Part shown: one piece after another, positions 1 through 7,570 of the stretch
Position numbering within the stretch: the stretch's first letter is position 1
Layout: each line of letters starts with the position of its first letter
Assembly: GCF_049720995.1 (NCBI RefSeq)
Contig: NZ_JBNASF010000011.1
Coordinates: 1-52,011 of the forward strand
Reading direction: 5' to 3'
DNA: 52,011 nucleotides
Source of the DNA: Methanothermobacter sp049720995
GTDB lineage: Archaea > Methanobacteriota > Methanobacteria > Methanobacteriales > Methanothermobacteraceae
Notes under the pieces: model-generated
Told to the model about the DNA's origin: nothing
The model's database searches: none
What the model saw: only the letters and a program-made list of their open reading frames with translations
Position numbers and translations under genes: made by a program

Positions 1-1349
1 AGTCCAGCGTTCTCTGCAAGTGTCTTTGGAACGATCTCAAGGGCATCTGCAAATGCTGAGACTGCAAGCTGCTCCCTGCCACTTATGCTATCAGCGTATT
101 CCCTGAGTTTCCTTGCTATTTCCACCTCAGGTGCTCCTCCGCCTGCAACAACCTCGCCGTCCTCAATGGTTGAGGCCACGACACCTATTGCGTCCTCAAG
201 TGCACGTTCCATCTCCTCTGCAACATGCTTTGTGCTTCCCCTGAGAATTATTGAGATGGCCTTTGGGTCCTTACAGTTCTCGACGAATGTCAGCACATCA
301 TCGAAGATCTTCTTCTCGTATACAACCCCTGCCTCTCCAAGGTCGTCCTCTGTGAGGTCATCAATGTTTGTAACAAGCCTTGCACCTGTGGCCTTCTCGA
401 TGCGTTTTATGTCAGATTTCTTGACCCTCTTGAGTGCAAGTATACCCTCACGTGAGAGGTAGTGCAGTGCAAGGTCGTCGATGCCCTTCTGGCAGAAGAC
501 AACGTTGGCACCTGAGCTCTTTATCTTATCAACCATGTCCCTGATCATCTGCTCTTCCTGCTCGATGAAGGCCTGCATCTGTGATGGGTCTGTCAGCCTT
601 ATCTTGGCGTCGGTTTCAAGGTCCTTGACCTCTATCGGGTACTTTAGGAGGGCTATTCTGGCATTTTCAACCCTCTTTGGCATTGAGGTGTCTGCCCTTG
701 CCTTGTCTATCACTATACCATTCACTATTCTTGACTCGTTAACTGATGCTCCCTGTATCCTCTGTATGTTGATGTTGTCCCTGTCGATTTCACCATCCTC
801 TTCCACCTGCATGACCGCATCCACAACCAGTTCAGCCAGTTTCTCCTTGGCCCTTTCTGAACCCTTACCTGTCATTGCGGTCACCGCAACCTTCATGAGT
901 GTGTCCCTGTCACTTGCCTTGATGGATATGTCTTCGAGTATCTCCTGGGCCCTGAGGGCTGCCTGCCTGTAACCCACGGCTATTATTGTTGGGTGAACAC
1001 CCATTTCAATGAGTTTTTCTGCTTCCTTAAGGAGTTCCCCTGCTATGATGACAGCTGTTGTTGTACCGTCACCCACCTCGTCTTCCTGGGTCTTTGCGAC
1101 CTCAACAAGCATCTTTGCGGCAGGGTGGGATATGTCCATCTCCCTGAGGATTGTAACACCGTCATTGGTAATTACAATGTCTCCAAGTGAATCAACCAGC
1201 ATCTTGTCCATGCCCTTGGGACCGAGAGTTGTCCTCACGGTCTCTGCGAGAACCTTACCTGCAAGTATGTTGATTCTCTGGGCTTCCTTTCCAACGTAAC
1301 GGCTCGTGTCCTGTGGTAATATTAATATGGGCTGCTGTCCCTGTGCCAT
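1..1349 (-). CDS. thsA: Thermosome (group II chaperonin) subunit, alpha type, 3' end cut by window
   Basis: Subunit of the ATP-driven cytosolic double-ring chaperonin that refolds proteins. About 449 residues are present of the usual 540-550; the C-terminus lies outside the window. The N-terminus begins MAQGQQPILILPQDTSRYVG, followed by the nucleotide-binding motifs TLGPKGMDKMLV and the invariant GDGTTTA, both typical of group II chaperonins. The catalytic-region segment VVAGGGAPE is near the cut end. The start is an ATG preceded by a good SD (GAGGTGAT). Methanothermobacter has two thermosome genes, and this N-terminus resembles the alpha subunit as I remember it, so the paralogue call is less certain than the family call. 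Confidence 0.96.
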   Translation of the reverse strand, partial: MAQGQQPILILPQDTSRYVGKEAQRINILAGKVLAETVRTTLGPKGMDKMLVDSLGDIVITNDGVTILREMDISHPAAKMLVEVAKTQEDEVGDGTTTAVIIAGELLKEAEKLIEMGVHPTIIAVGYRQAALRAQEILEDISIKASDRDTLMKVAVTAMTGKGSERAKEKLAELVVDAVMQVEEDGEIDRDNINIQRIQGASVNESRIVNGIVIDKARADTSMPKRVENARIALLKYPIEVKDLETDAKIRLTDPSQMQAFIEQEEQMIRDMVDKIKSSGANVVFCQKGIDDLALHYLSREGILALKRVKKSDIKRIEKATGARLVTNIDDLTEDDLGEAGVVYEKKIFDDVLTFVENCKDPKAISIILRGSTKHVAEEMERALEDAIGVVASTIEDGEVVAGGGAPEVEIARKLREYADSISGREQLAVSAFADALEIVPKTLAENAG

Positions 1350-1395
1350 TAAATCACCTCTTAAATAAATAATGCAATTATCGATGGGTTTAAGG

Positions 1396-1411
1396 TTCTA
1401 TAAATAATTTG
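1396..1411 (-). promoter_or_regulatory. Probable TATA box of the thermosome gene
   Basis: On the minus strand an AT-rich element reading AATTATTTATAG lies about 50 bases upstream of the chaperonin ATG. It fits an archaeal TATA box with transcription starting near position 1375 and a short leader carrying the SD. No separate heat-shock operator is evident. Confidence 0.45.
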
Positions 1412-1484
1412 TGCAGATGGAAGGTTACAGTCTAACATTTCAGGGTGCTGTGAAATGAAAGAATAAATGAATTCCAGTTTCATG

Positions 1485-1898
1485 CTACTGGTTGGGGAAG
1501 ATTCTTGGAAGGAAGGTCTGGCAGAAGTCAGGTGTCAGCTTTGAGGTCTCATGTTGGATCTTTTCAACAATCTCATCCTCAAGTTCAGGAGTCTTTGATG
1601 CCTCAACAGCAAAGCCCTCGGAGTCAATCCAGACCCTCAGTGACTCCTCACCCATTGTCATCTCAAATTCAACCGTTTCACCCTTTTCAATATCACCGAG
1701 TATATCATCCATGACCTCATCTGAGAGCTTGAGGAGCTTCCTGCCCTCGGGTTCATAGGTGTTCTTCGATGTTCTGATCCTTTTGATCCTTACAGGGGCG
1801 CAGCCCTCCTCCCTTATCGTCTTTCTCACCGTCCAGAAGAGGCTGACAACAATTTTTTTCTCAGGGTCGTGGCTTCCCTGAAATTTAACGGACTTCAT
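1485..1898 (-). CDS. Conserved hypothetical protein downstream of fprA
   Basis: A 137-residue, highly charged soluble protein that I do not recognise. It has no signal peptide, membrane segment or clear catalytic motif; there are only two cysteines (near residues 33 and 126). The basic N-terminal part (RIKRIRTSKNTYEPEGRKLL) is followed by an acidic middle and C-terminal part. The ATG lies three bases after the FprA stop, so the two genes are almost certainly co-transcribed. That suggests, without proving, a role linked to oxygen detoxification. Confidence 0.7.
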   Translation of the reverse strand: MKSVKFQGSHDPEKKIVVSLFWTVRKTIREEGCAPVRIKRIRTSKNTYEPEGRKLLKLSDEVMDDILGDIEKGETVEFEMTMGEESLRVWIDSEGFAVEASKTPELEDEIVEKIQHETSKLTPDFCQTFLPRIFPNQ

Positions 1899-1901
1899 CA
1901 G

Positions 1902-3122
1902 TTACATCTCCTTTATCCTTTTGCCGATTGATTTTCCGATGCTGTAACAGCGCTCCAGGTCATCCTCATCAGGGACGTAGTTGACCTCAAGGGTCTCTGC
2001 AACCTCAAACCCCGCGGCACTGATTTCGTCTTTGAGTGTCCTCACTGCACCTCCACCCCATCCCTTTGATCCAAATACAACTGCCAGCCTCTTGAATCCG
2101 GTTCTATCGAATGTGAGCCCCTTGAGGTAGTACATTATGTCCCCAAGACTCGGGAATGGTCCGTTGAACATTGTGGGGCTTCCAATGAATAACGCCTTAC
2201 TTTCAAGGATGTTCTTTACGATTTCACTTCTTTCATCCTCGTGGAGGAAGTGCATTGAAACATCCACGTCCTCGGCCATGAGTCCCTCTGCAAGTGCATG
2301 TGCAAGCATCCTGGTGGAGTAGTGCATGGTATCATAGATTATCGTGGCCCTGTCACTGCACTCCCCTGTTGCCCATGCTGTGTATGCCTCTATGATCTTC
2401 ATGGGCTCTGTCCAGATCTGTCCGTGGGATGGCGCGATCATCCGGATCTTCTCGAGAAGCCCGAGGTCCTTCACCTCACTGAACTTCCTTAGCACAAGGG
2501 GTGATAGTGGTGTTAACAGATTGGCATAGAACTTCATTGCGGCGTCCATCAGCACGGTTTCAGGCACGTCGGTGTCGAACCTTCTGCTGATGCAGAGGTG
2601 CTGTCCGAAGGCGTCGTTTGAGAAGAGTATACCATCCTCCATGAGGAGGGTGAACATGCTGTCTGGCCAGTGGAGCATGGGGGCCTCAAGGAATGTGAGT
2701 GTCTTTCCCCCGAGGTCAATGGAGTCCCCTGTTTTCACGGTTTTAAACACGGCCTCATCAGGAAGCGGGTAGTGTTCCCTGAGTCCTTCAGAGGCCTTTT
2801 CTGTGCAGATTATTTCTGGCCTGTGGCGCTTCCAGACCTCCATGATTGAACCGCTGTGGTCCCTCTCTATGTGGTTCTGGATTACGATGTCTATTCTTTC
2901 ATCCCTTTTCTCCCTTTCAAAGGCGTCACTTATCCTTCCAAACATCTGTGGGGATGTTCCGGGGTATGTGTTGTCAATAAGGGCGACCTTATCGTCTCCA
3001 AAGACGAGGTACACGTTGTATGTTGTGCCTCCAAGGGTGTAGCCATGGTAGTTCCTTATGTCCCAGTCCATGACACCAACCCAGTAGACACCATCTGCAA
3101 TCTTCACTGCATCAGCCTTCAT
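1902..3122 (-). CDS. fprA: Flavodiiron protein, F420H2 oxidase (FprA) family
   Basis: Oxygen-reducing flavodiiron enzyme that in methanogens oxidises reduced F420 and reduces O2 to water, protecting the cell. The N-terminal metallo-beta-lactamase-like half carries the diiron ligands HIERDH (HxExDH), a His in MLHWPDS, an Asp in FSNDAFGQH and the His of SHGQIW. The C-terminal third is a flavodoxin domain starting around IIYDTMHYSTRMLAH. The length (406 aa) is normal. I chose the ATG at 3122 (MKADAVKI) because GGTG sits six bases upstream and the known family N-terminus is MKA; an in-frame ATG at 3134 would add MVYK. This is one of the FprA paralogues of Methanothermobacter. Confidence 0.93.
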   Translation of the reverse strand: MKADAVKIADGVYWVGVMDWDIRNYHGYTLGGTTYNVYLVFGDDKVALIDNTYPGTSPQMFGRISDAFEREKRDERIDIVIQNHIERDHSGSIMEVWKRHRPEIICTEKASEGLREHYPLPDEAVFKTVKTGDSIDLGGKTLTFLEAPMLHWPDSMFTLLMEDGILFSNDAFGQHLCISRRFDTDVPETVLMDAAMKFYANLLTPLSPLVLRKFSEVKDLGLLEKIRMIAPSHGQIWTEPMKIIEAYTAWATGECSDRATIIYDTMHYSTRMLAHALAEGLMAEDVDVSMHFLHEDERSEIVKNILESKALFIGSPTMFNGPFPSLGDIMYYLKGLTFDRTGFKRLAVVFGSKGWGGGAVRTLKDEISAAGFEVAETLEVNYVPDEDDLERCYSIGKSIGKRIKEM

Positions 3123-3159
3123 CTTATACACCATGTATCAGTTATGTCCGCCATTATTA

Positions 3160-3171
3160 TTAAAATATAGC
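3160..3171 (-). promoter_or_regulatory. Probable TATA box of fprA
   Basis: On the minus strand the sequence CTATATTTTAATA lies about 40 bases upstream of the FprA start. It suggests a short leader and a transcription start near position 3140. Confidence 0.4.
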
Positions 3172-3199
3172 ATTTTTTTATTGCCAGCACCTCATTTAG
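3172..3199. repeat. Left copy of imperfect direct repeat flanking the HTH island
   Basis: ATTTTTTTATT followed by CCAGCAC and then ATTT lies just upstream of the helix-turn-helix gene. An imperfect copy (ATTTTTTTATT, AGCAGCAC, ATTT) lies at 3890-3912 downstream of it. The first 11 bases are identical; the rest is similar with small gaps. The pair could mark the ends of an inserted segment, or be chance in T-rich DNA. Confidence 0.35.
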
Positions 3200-3214
3200 T
3201 ATAAAAGATTATTT

Positions 3215-3772
3215 ATGACCATGACACTCAACGCATACGATAAAAAACTAAAAAAGAGAATAGTAGAAGAAGCCCAGAATGTAGTAAACCTTGACAGAAT
3301 CGCAGAAAAATACAGATTAGATACAAGCACCATCAGAACATGGATGAGAAAAGCGGGAGTAAAGCCATTAATCCCGGCTAACAGGGTCGATAAACAAATC
3401 CTTGAACTCTACCTCGAATGCGGTTACTCACCAGAAGAAATCGCCGAGAAAGTCAATAAACCCAAGAAGGCAGTCTCATACATCCTCAACCAGTACCCTG
3501 TCACCAGACCATCATCCAACCACCCATTCAACCTCCTAAAAAGGAGTATCTCCAGACTAATAACAGAATTAACCTCCTCTGGAAAAGAAGAAATAACCTA
3601 TAAAGACTACAGATTCACAATGAAAGGCGGGGCAGTTTATGTCCAGCACCCAGAATACGCTCCTACACCGGAAAAACTATCATCAGTCAGACTGTACACC
3701 CATGACGGCCTAAAAATACACTGTTTCATCCACTACTATGAGGAGGATATACTCAACAAAATCAGAGACTAA
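3215..3772 (+). CDS. Helix-turn-helix DNA-binding protein of probable mobile origin
   Basis: A 185-residue protein. Residues about 8-50 form a Tc3/Mar-type or transposase-like helix-turn-helix (LKKRIVEEAQNVVNLDRIAE then TIRTWMRKAGV). Residues about 60-95 look like a second helix-turn-helix (ILELYLECGYSPEEIAEKV then KKAVSYILNQY). The C-terminal part has no recognised catalytic triad, so this is a DNA-binding protein rather than a complete transposase. Codon use differs from the neighbours: GAA, AAA, AGA and ATA dominate where the surrounding genes favour GAG, AAG and AGG, which suggests transfer from a plasmid or virus. It stands alone on the plus strand between two minus-strand blocks, and no SD is obvious. 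Confidence 0.75.
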   Translation: MTMTLNAYDKKLKKRIVEEAQNVVNLDRIAEKYRLDTSTIRTWMRKAGVKPLIPANRVDKQILELYLECGYSPEEIAEKVNKPKKAVSYILNQYPVTRPSSNHPFNLLKRSISRLITELTSSGKEEITYKDYRFTMKGGAVYVQHPEYAPTPEKLSSVRLYTHDGLKIHCFIHYYEEDILNKIRD

Positions 3773-3811
3773 CTTATTTTATATACCTTTTGATGGGTAT
3801 AGTTCTTTTTG

Positions 3812-3883
3812 ATGAAGCCTACAATAAAATTCAACAATCCAGTATTCCATGAGGCCATCAACACAACAATCAGGAAATATTAA
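3812..3883 (+). pseudogene. Possible 23-codon remnant downstream of the HTH gene
   Basis: A short frame from ATG to TAA encodes MKPTIKFNNPVFHEAINTTI plus RKY. It has the same A-rich base composition as the helix-turn-helix gene. The order FHEAI then TTIRK recalls the start of ASCH-domain proteins (KTTTIRKG motif) with a deletion between, so it may be a truncated gene start. It may also be a genuine small peptide or chance. Confidence 0.25.
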
Positions 3884-3902
3884 AATTAGATTTTTTTATT
3901 AG

Positions 3903-3926
3903 CAGCACATTTGTGGTGCTGTTTTT
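3903..3926 (+). terminator. Hairpin plus T-run closing the HTH island
   Basis: CAGCAC (3903-3908) and GTGCTG (3916-3921) form a perfect six-base stem with a seven-base loop, followed directly by five T. This is an intrinsic-style terminator for transcripts coming from the helix-turn-helix gene. It overlaps the right copy of the flanking repeat. Confidence 0.55.
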
Positions 3927-3958
3927 CGCTGGATCCAAAAATAGATACACTGAAATAA

Positions 3959-3975
3959 GCCAGACCTTTCCTGGC
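3959..3975 (-). terminator. Hairpin after the Fe-S protein gene
   Basis: GCCAG and CTGGC arms (3959-3963 and 3971-3975) with a seven-base spacer lie immediately downstream of the minus-strand Fe-S protein stop codon, followed by TTATTT on that strand. A probable transcription end. Confidence 0.4.
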
Positions 3976-4788
3976 CTACCTCTGAGTTTTCGCTGCTCTT
4001 GTAAATGCCGACCTTATATTTTCATAGTCCTTACTGTAGAATGGGCAGCTCTCTATGCAGTGGGCGCATCCGTCACTGCAGCCGGTGCATCTATCATCAA
4101 GCAGCAGAACCGTGGATCCGCAGCATGTCTCAACCTCCACCAGGGCGTCCCTTGGGCAGGCCTTTATGCACCTGCCACATCTCCTGCAGTAGAAGGGTAT
4201 CCATTCATGGGCACTGGAACCATAGGGAAGGTCTGATATTCCTGTGAGGACCGCGGATATCTTCTGTGCCGGGCCTTTCCCGGGGCTTATGAGAAGACCG
4301 TTCCTGCCCTTAAAACCGATACCTGCATTCTGTCCGAGGAGGGGGAGATCGATGAGGCCGCTCATGGGGTGAATGGCCACAGCACCATATCCGTTAATCC
4401 TGAGGTAATCAGCCAGCCTGAAGGTTAAATCTGCCAGTTTCTCGTATAGTCTGTCATTCAGCTCCCTCGCCTCTCTGCCTGGGGGAGTCAGCACGGCATC
4501 GTCATCCATGTCCACGGTGATGACCACGGCATTCCTGTAGGGGGGTTCACCTGCAAGGATAACATCAGGTGTTAGCCGGGCGTAGCCAATGTTCGTAATG
4601 CCTAGTGAATGTGCATATTCTTCGAGTCGGGCTATAAATTCATCATCTGCCTTTTCTGATGGATCTTCCGGCTCCGGCACCCTGCATTCATCAGGGTACT
4701 CCAGAAATCCGCAGCTGCAGATGCATTCACATTTTTCTTCATTAACTGCGGCTGTATCTTCACAGCAGCCACTGGTTTCTTTCTTCAC
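3976..4788 (-). CDS. QueG-like Fe-S oxidoreductase with extra N-terminal cysteines
   Basis: A 270-residue cytosolic iron-sulfur protein of the QueG/reductive-dehalogenase-like superfamily. The middle part (GIGFKGRNGLLISPGKGP) matches the core fold of epoxyqueuosine reductase-type proteins. It is followed by a standard 4Fe-4S motif CRRCGRCIKACP (around residues 200-211) and an irregular second cluster CTGCSDGCAHCIESCP (around residues 233-248). Unusually, the first 40 residues hold CC and CECICSCG, which could bind a further metal site. The start is GTG with GGTGATT upstream. Queuosine is not made by archaea, so the substrate is unknown. Confidence 0.75.
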   Translation of the reverse strand: MKKETSGCCEDTAAVNEEKCECICSCGFLEYPDECRVPEPEDPSEKADDEFIARLEEYAHSLGITNIGYARLTPDVILAGEPPYRNAVVITVDMDDDAVLTPPGREARELNDRLYEKLADLTFRLADYLRINGYGAVAIHPMSGLIDLPLLGQNAGIGFKGRNGLLISPGKGPAQKISAVLTGISDLPYGSSAHEWIPFYCRRCGRCIKACPRDALVEVETCCGSTVLLLDDRCTGCSDGCAHCIESCPFYSKDYENIRSAFTRAAKTQR

Positions 4789-4873
4789 TGTTAATCACCA
4801 TCCATAACCACATTCTTATATTTACATATATGAATATGCTGGTTTGTGGAATCAGGGTAATCCATCTGAGATT

Positions 4874-5404
4874 TCAATCATCTTCTATTTCATATTTGAA
4901 TTCCCAGAATGGGGTTCCCCGGGACTCCCTTCCCTCAAGGTGCTCCATCTCATGTGAAACACCATAGGCCCCCGAACCTGTGAATTTAAGGGGCTTCCTG
5001 AGCCTTTTAAGTTTAATCTTAAAATCAAGCGGATCAAGCACCGCCCTGAGGATGTAGTCACCATCCACGACGACCCGGTAGGGCCTCTTCACAAGTTCCC
5101 TCTCATTTTTTGAGCCACACTTCTCGAGCCGGTAAACGGTGCCCTCCTCCCTCACCACCCTGGGGTTCAGAAAGAGGTAAACTATCTCAAGGGTCCTCCC
5201 TGTCATTTCATCCTCATCAAAGCGGGTGACCTTCTCCTTCACCGCCATGAAACGCCCGGAGTTCTTCCTGAGGCTCCAGTCACCACCATACCTTATGGAA
5301 AAAAGGAGGGGTATGAATGCGTCGGGGGGTATCTGAAGCTCATCTATAACCCTCTTTTCACTGAGGGTGAACCTCAGAAGTTTCCTGATGTCGGAGTCAT
5401 CCAA
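4874..5404 (-). CDS. Peptide-deformylase-like metalloprotein, divergent
   Basis: A 176-residue protein whose second half lines up with bacterial peptide deformylase. It has NP (80-81), EKCGS (94-98) in place of EGCLS, RPYRVVVDG (107-115), and HEMEHLEG (151-158) in place of HEIDHLNG, so the Cys and two His metal ligands and the catalytic Glu are all present. The usual first motif (GxGxAAxQ) is not evident; the region around RYGGDWS (38-44) replaces it. The TTG start has GGTGG upstream. It begins 15 bases after the cpgS stop, so the pair should be co-transcribed. Archaea do not start proteins with formyl-methionine, so the substrate must be something else. The assignment rests on my own motif reading. 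Confidence 0.6.
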   Translation of the reverse strand: MDDSDIRKLLRFTLSEKRVIDELQIPPDAFIPLLFSIRYGGDWSLRKNSGRFMAVKEKVTRFDEDEMTGRTLEIVYLFLNPRVVREEGTVYRLEKCGSKNERELVKRPYRVVVDGDYILRAVLDPLDFKIKLKRLRKPLKFTGSGAYGVSHEMEHLEGRESRGTPFWEFKYEIEDD

Positions 5405-5419
5405 TATACCACCTGCTCC

Positions 5420-6808
5420 CTATGGGGTCCTTCTGAGATTGAAGTCATCTATGGCGCTTTCCACAACCCTGATTATGGCGTCATCAAGTTCATCCTGCGA
5501 ACCGTCCCTCACAATGGGTATGTTGTCGCAGTAGATGACCTCGAGCCCCGCCTCAAGGGCGTCCCTTGTTGCAACATCAACCGCAGCAGCCTTGAGCTCC
5601 GTCAGCATCACATCCGCGTCATCTATGTACCTCTCAATGTCCCGCTGGAGGAGCGGCCTGTTTGAAAGGTGTGGGGTTGTACCGACGACCCGGCAGCGAT
5701 ACTCAGACTCAAGGTATTCAACCAGTATATCCTTCACAGAGTCAGGGGCAGTGGTTGCAAAAAGAACATTCTTACCGCTGATATCCCCCAGTGGCTTGGG
5801 CCTGAAGACTGTGGTCACAACCTCTGCCCCGGGGTTCACGGATTCTATGAACTCAACTATCTCCTTAACCTTCCCATCATCTGCCATGGGCTCCTCGCAC
5901 ATAGTGACTATCACAAGATCTGCCAGCCTTATCCTGAAGGGTCCGAAGAAATTCTTTATATTTATGATGGGCTGATTTGCACCAACAAGGACTATGTGCC
6001 TGTTTGACTTCACCGGAGGTATTGCAGCCCCGCTTCCCTCGAGTATTATGAAGTCAGCGTCCAGGCTGTTGGCTGTCTCAGCACCCCTCTTCATGTTGGT
6101 TATGAACACATCCCCCACCATACCGCCACCGCAGCGCCTGCAACCAACCGTGAGTATCCGGCTCATGAGGGCGTCCTCCCAGTGGTCAGAGGCTGCATGA
6201 ACACCCCTATCTGACTGCTCCATAAGGAACTCGGGGGTTATTTCTATCCTGTCACCCCTGACGATCTCCGGCTCCTCAGGACCGCCTCGACCCATCGCCA
6301 CAACACAGGGGTTGTACTCACGTTCATGGATCAGGCGGGCCGCATAGGAAGATACAGCTGTTTTACCTATCCTCTTACCTGTCCCGAGAATCTTGAGGGA
6401 TGGTTTTTTGAGTATATCATATTCTGTGAGGGGCTGGAACTCAAAGTCAGGACCCCTGTAGACCGCACCCTCCTCAAGGACAACAGATGCTATCCTGAAC
6501 CTCTTTGAGTAGTCCAGGACGGGTTCATCACTGAGGTCCATAACCGTGTCTGCACCGTACTTTCTGATGAGTCTGGCTATCAGGTCATAGGGTATCCTGT
6601 GGGGATCATCACCGAAGTAAACGGGTCTTCCCATCATTTCGGTGTACTCCTCAGGTGATGATGTCCTGAGTTTTTCGGTTCCCCCTATGAAGATGAGTGC
6701 CTTGACGTCAATGTGTTCCATTGAGTCAAGGGTCTCAACAGCCGCCCTTGTCACGGGGAGGTAGTGCTCTCCATCAACAAGACAGATCATGCTTTCTGTG
6801 GCCTTCAT
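5420..6808 (-). CDS. cpgS: Cyclic 2,3-diphosphoglycerate synthetase
   Basis: Makes cyclic 2,3-diphosphoglycerate from 2,3-diphosphoglycerate with ATP. The product is the major compatible anion and phosphate store of Methanothermobacter and Methanothermus and is thought to stabilise proteins at high temperature. The 462-residue length and whole-protein character match the characterised Methanothermus fervidus enzyme. A P-loop-like stretch ILGTGKRIGKTAVSSY is near residues 140-155, with a conserved Cys-rich GCRRCGGGMVGD around 215-226. The ATG is preceded by CGGTG. It is followed by the deformylase-like gene, probably in one transcript. Confidence 0.92.
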   Translation of the reverse strand: MKATESMICLVDGEHYLPVTRAAVETLDSMEHIDVKALIFIGGTEKLRTSSPEEYTEMMGRPVYFGDDPHRIPYDLIARLIRKYGADTVMDLSDEPVLDYSKRFRIASVVLEEGAVYRGPDFEFQPLTEYDILKKPSLKILGTGKRIGKTAVSSYAARLIHEREYNPCVVAMGRGGPEEPEIVRGDRIEITPEFLMEQSDRGVHAASDHWEDALMSRILTVGCRRCGGGMVGDVFITNMKRGAETANSLDADFIILEGSGAAIPPVKSNRHIVLVGANQPIINIKNFFGPFRIRLADLVIVTMCEEPMADDGKVKEIVEFIESVNPGAEVVTTVFRPKPLGDISGKNVLFATTAPDSVKDILVEYLESEYRCRVVGTTPHLSNRPLLQRDIERYIDDADVMLTELKAAAVDVATRDALEAGLEVIYCDNIPIVRDGSQDELDDAIIRVVESAIDDFNLRRTP

Positions 6809-6943
6809 AAAAACACCGTTTATGATATAAGTTGAGGAATATTAAAATAGTTGTTTCTTGTATGGAAGAGAATTGTTAAGGTTTGTTCCTGGCTGGCACC
6901 ACATCTATTAGAAAAACTTAGGTTTTGGAGAATGGATGGGTTT

Positions 6944-7252
6944 CTATTTTGACTCCAGTCTGGCTTCCATCTTCACAACTTCCTTCCTTGACCGCTTTGC
7001 AAGTTCTGAGAGACCATTTACAACATTTGGCGGGAGGTTGTGTCCTTCCTTCTTTGCCAGGATCTCGGAGATGGCGCTTGAGAGTACAAAAATAGCGTAT
7101 TTATGCTCGGCCTTTGTGCGGTGGATGTGGTGGGGGCTGATGTTGAGGGAGAAGTACTCTTCGCATTCATCCTTTATATCGTATCCATTCTCGAGGTACT
7201 TCAGAACATATACCAGAAATTGGTGCAGTTGTATCATTTCGTCCTTATACAT
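6944..7252 (-). CDS. UPF0058 family protein
   Basis: A 102-residue, helix-rich cytosolic protein of the archaeal UPF0058 family, found widely in methanogens and other euryarchaea; function unknown. Recognisable features are the N-terminal MYKDEMIQLHQFLVYVLKYL and the central ISPHHIHRTKAEHKYAIFVL. The length is normal. It is separated from cpgS by 135 bases and has its own AT-rich upstream region. Confidence 0.88.
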   Translation of the reverse strand: MYKDEMIQLHQFLVYVLKYLENGYDIKDECEEYFSLNISPHHIHRTKAEHKYAIFVLSSAISEILAKKEGHNLPPNVVNGLSELAKRSRKEVVKMEARLESK

Positions 7253-7570
7253 GGTTACCAGCCTCAGTCTCCTTATAAGTGTGTATTAAATTTATTATTT
7301 AAAAATTTTGGTGGAGGGACAGTCCCATTATCAAAATTAAAGATATAATATGAATTAATGTAAAAATTACAGCAGATAGCCGGATATATCTGAATATCTT
7401 CCCTCATCTCACCATAGTTAAGTTAAAACTGATAAATAAAGCTTTATATTACTGAAACTTTTTAAATTATTAATTATGTGGGGGTGGGGTGTATCGTCTG
7501 CAAATTCTTAAAAGTGATGGATCCATAAAACTAACCATTCACCTTAACTTTTCCATGGAGGATCATCCTC
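7253..7570. other. 318-bp intergenic region between UPF0058 gene and hisD
   Basis: AT-rich divergent spacer with no coding potential that I can support. It holds an 11-base odd palindrome GGGACAGTCCC (7316-7326), a TATA-like TTTATATT (7443-7450) that could serve hisD, and a G-rich patch (7480-7490) in the presumed hisD leader. GGAGG lies nine bases before the hisD ATG, inside a small palindrome AGGATCATCCT. No conserved RNA element was recognised. Confidence 0.5.

Noticed and set aside
85..1299. Plus-strand open frames across 85-1299
   Set aside because: They are antisense to the thermosome gene and have Ser-rich, low-complexity sequence typical of shadow frames.
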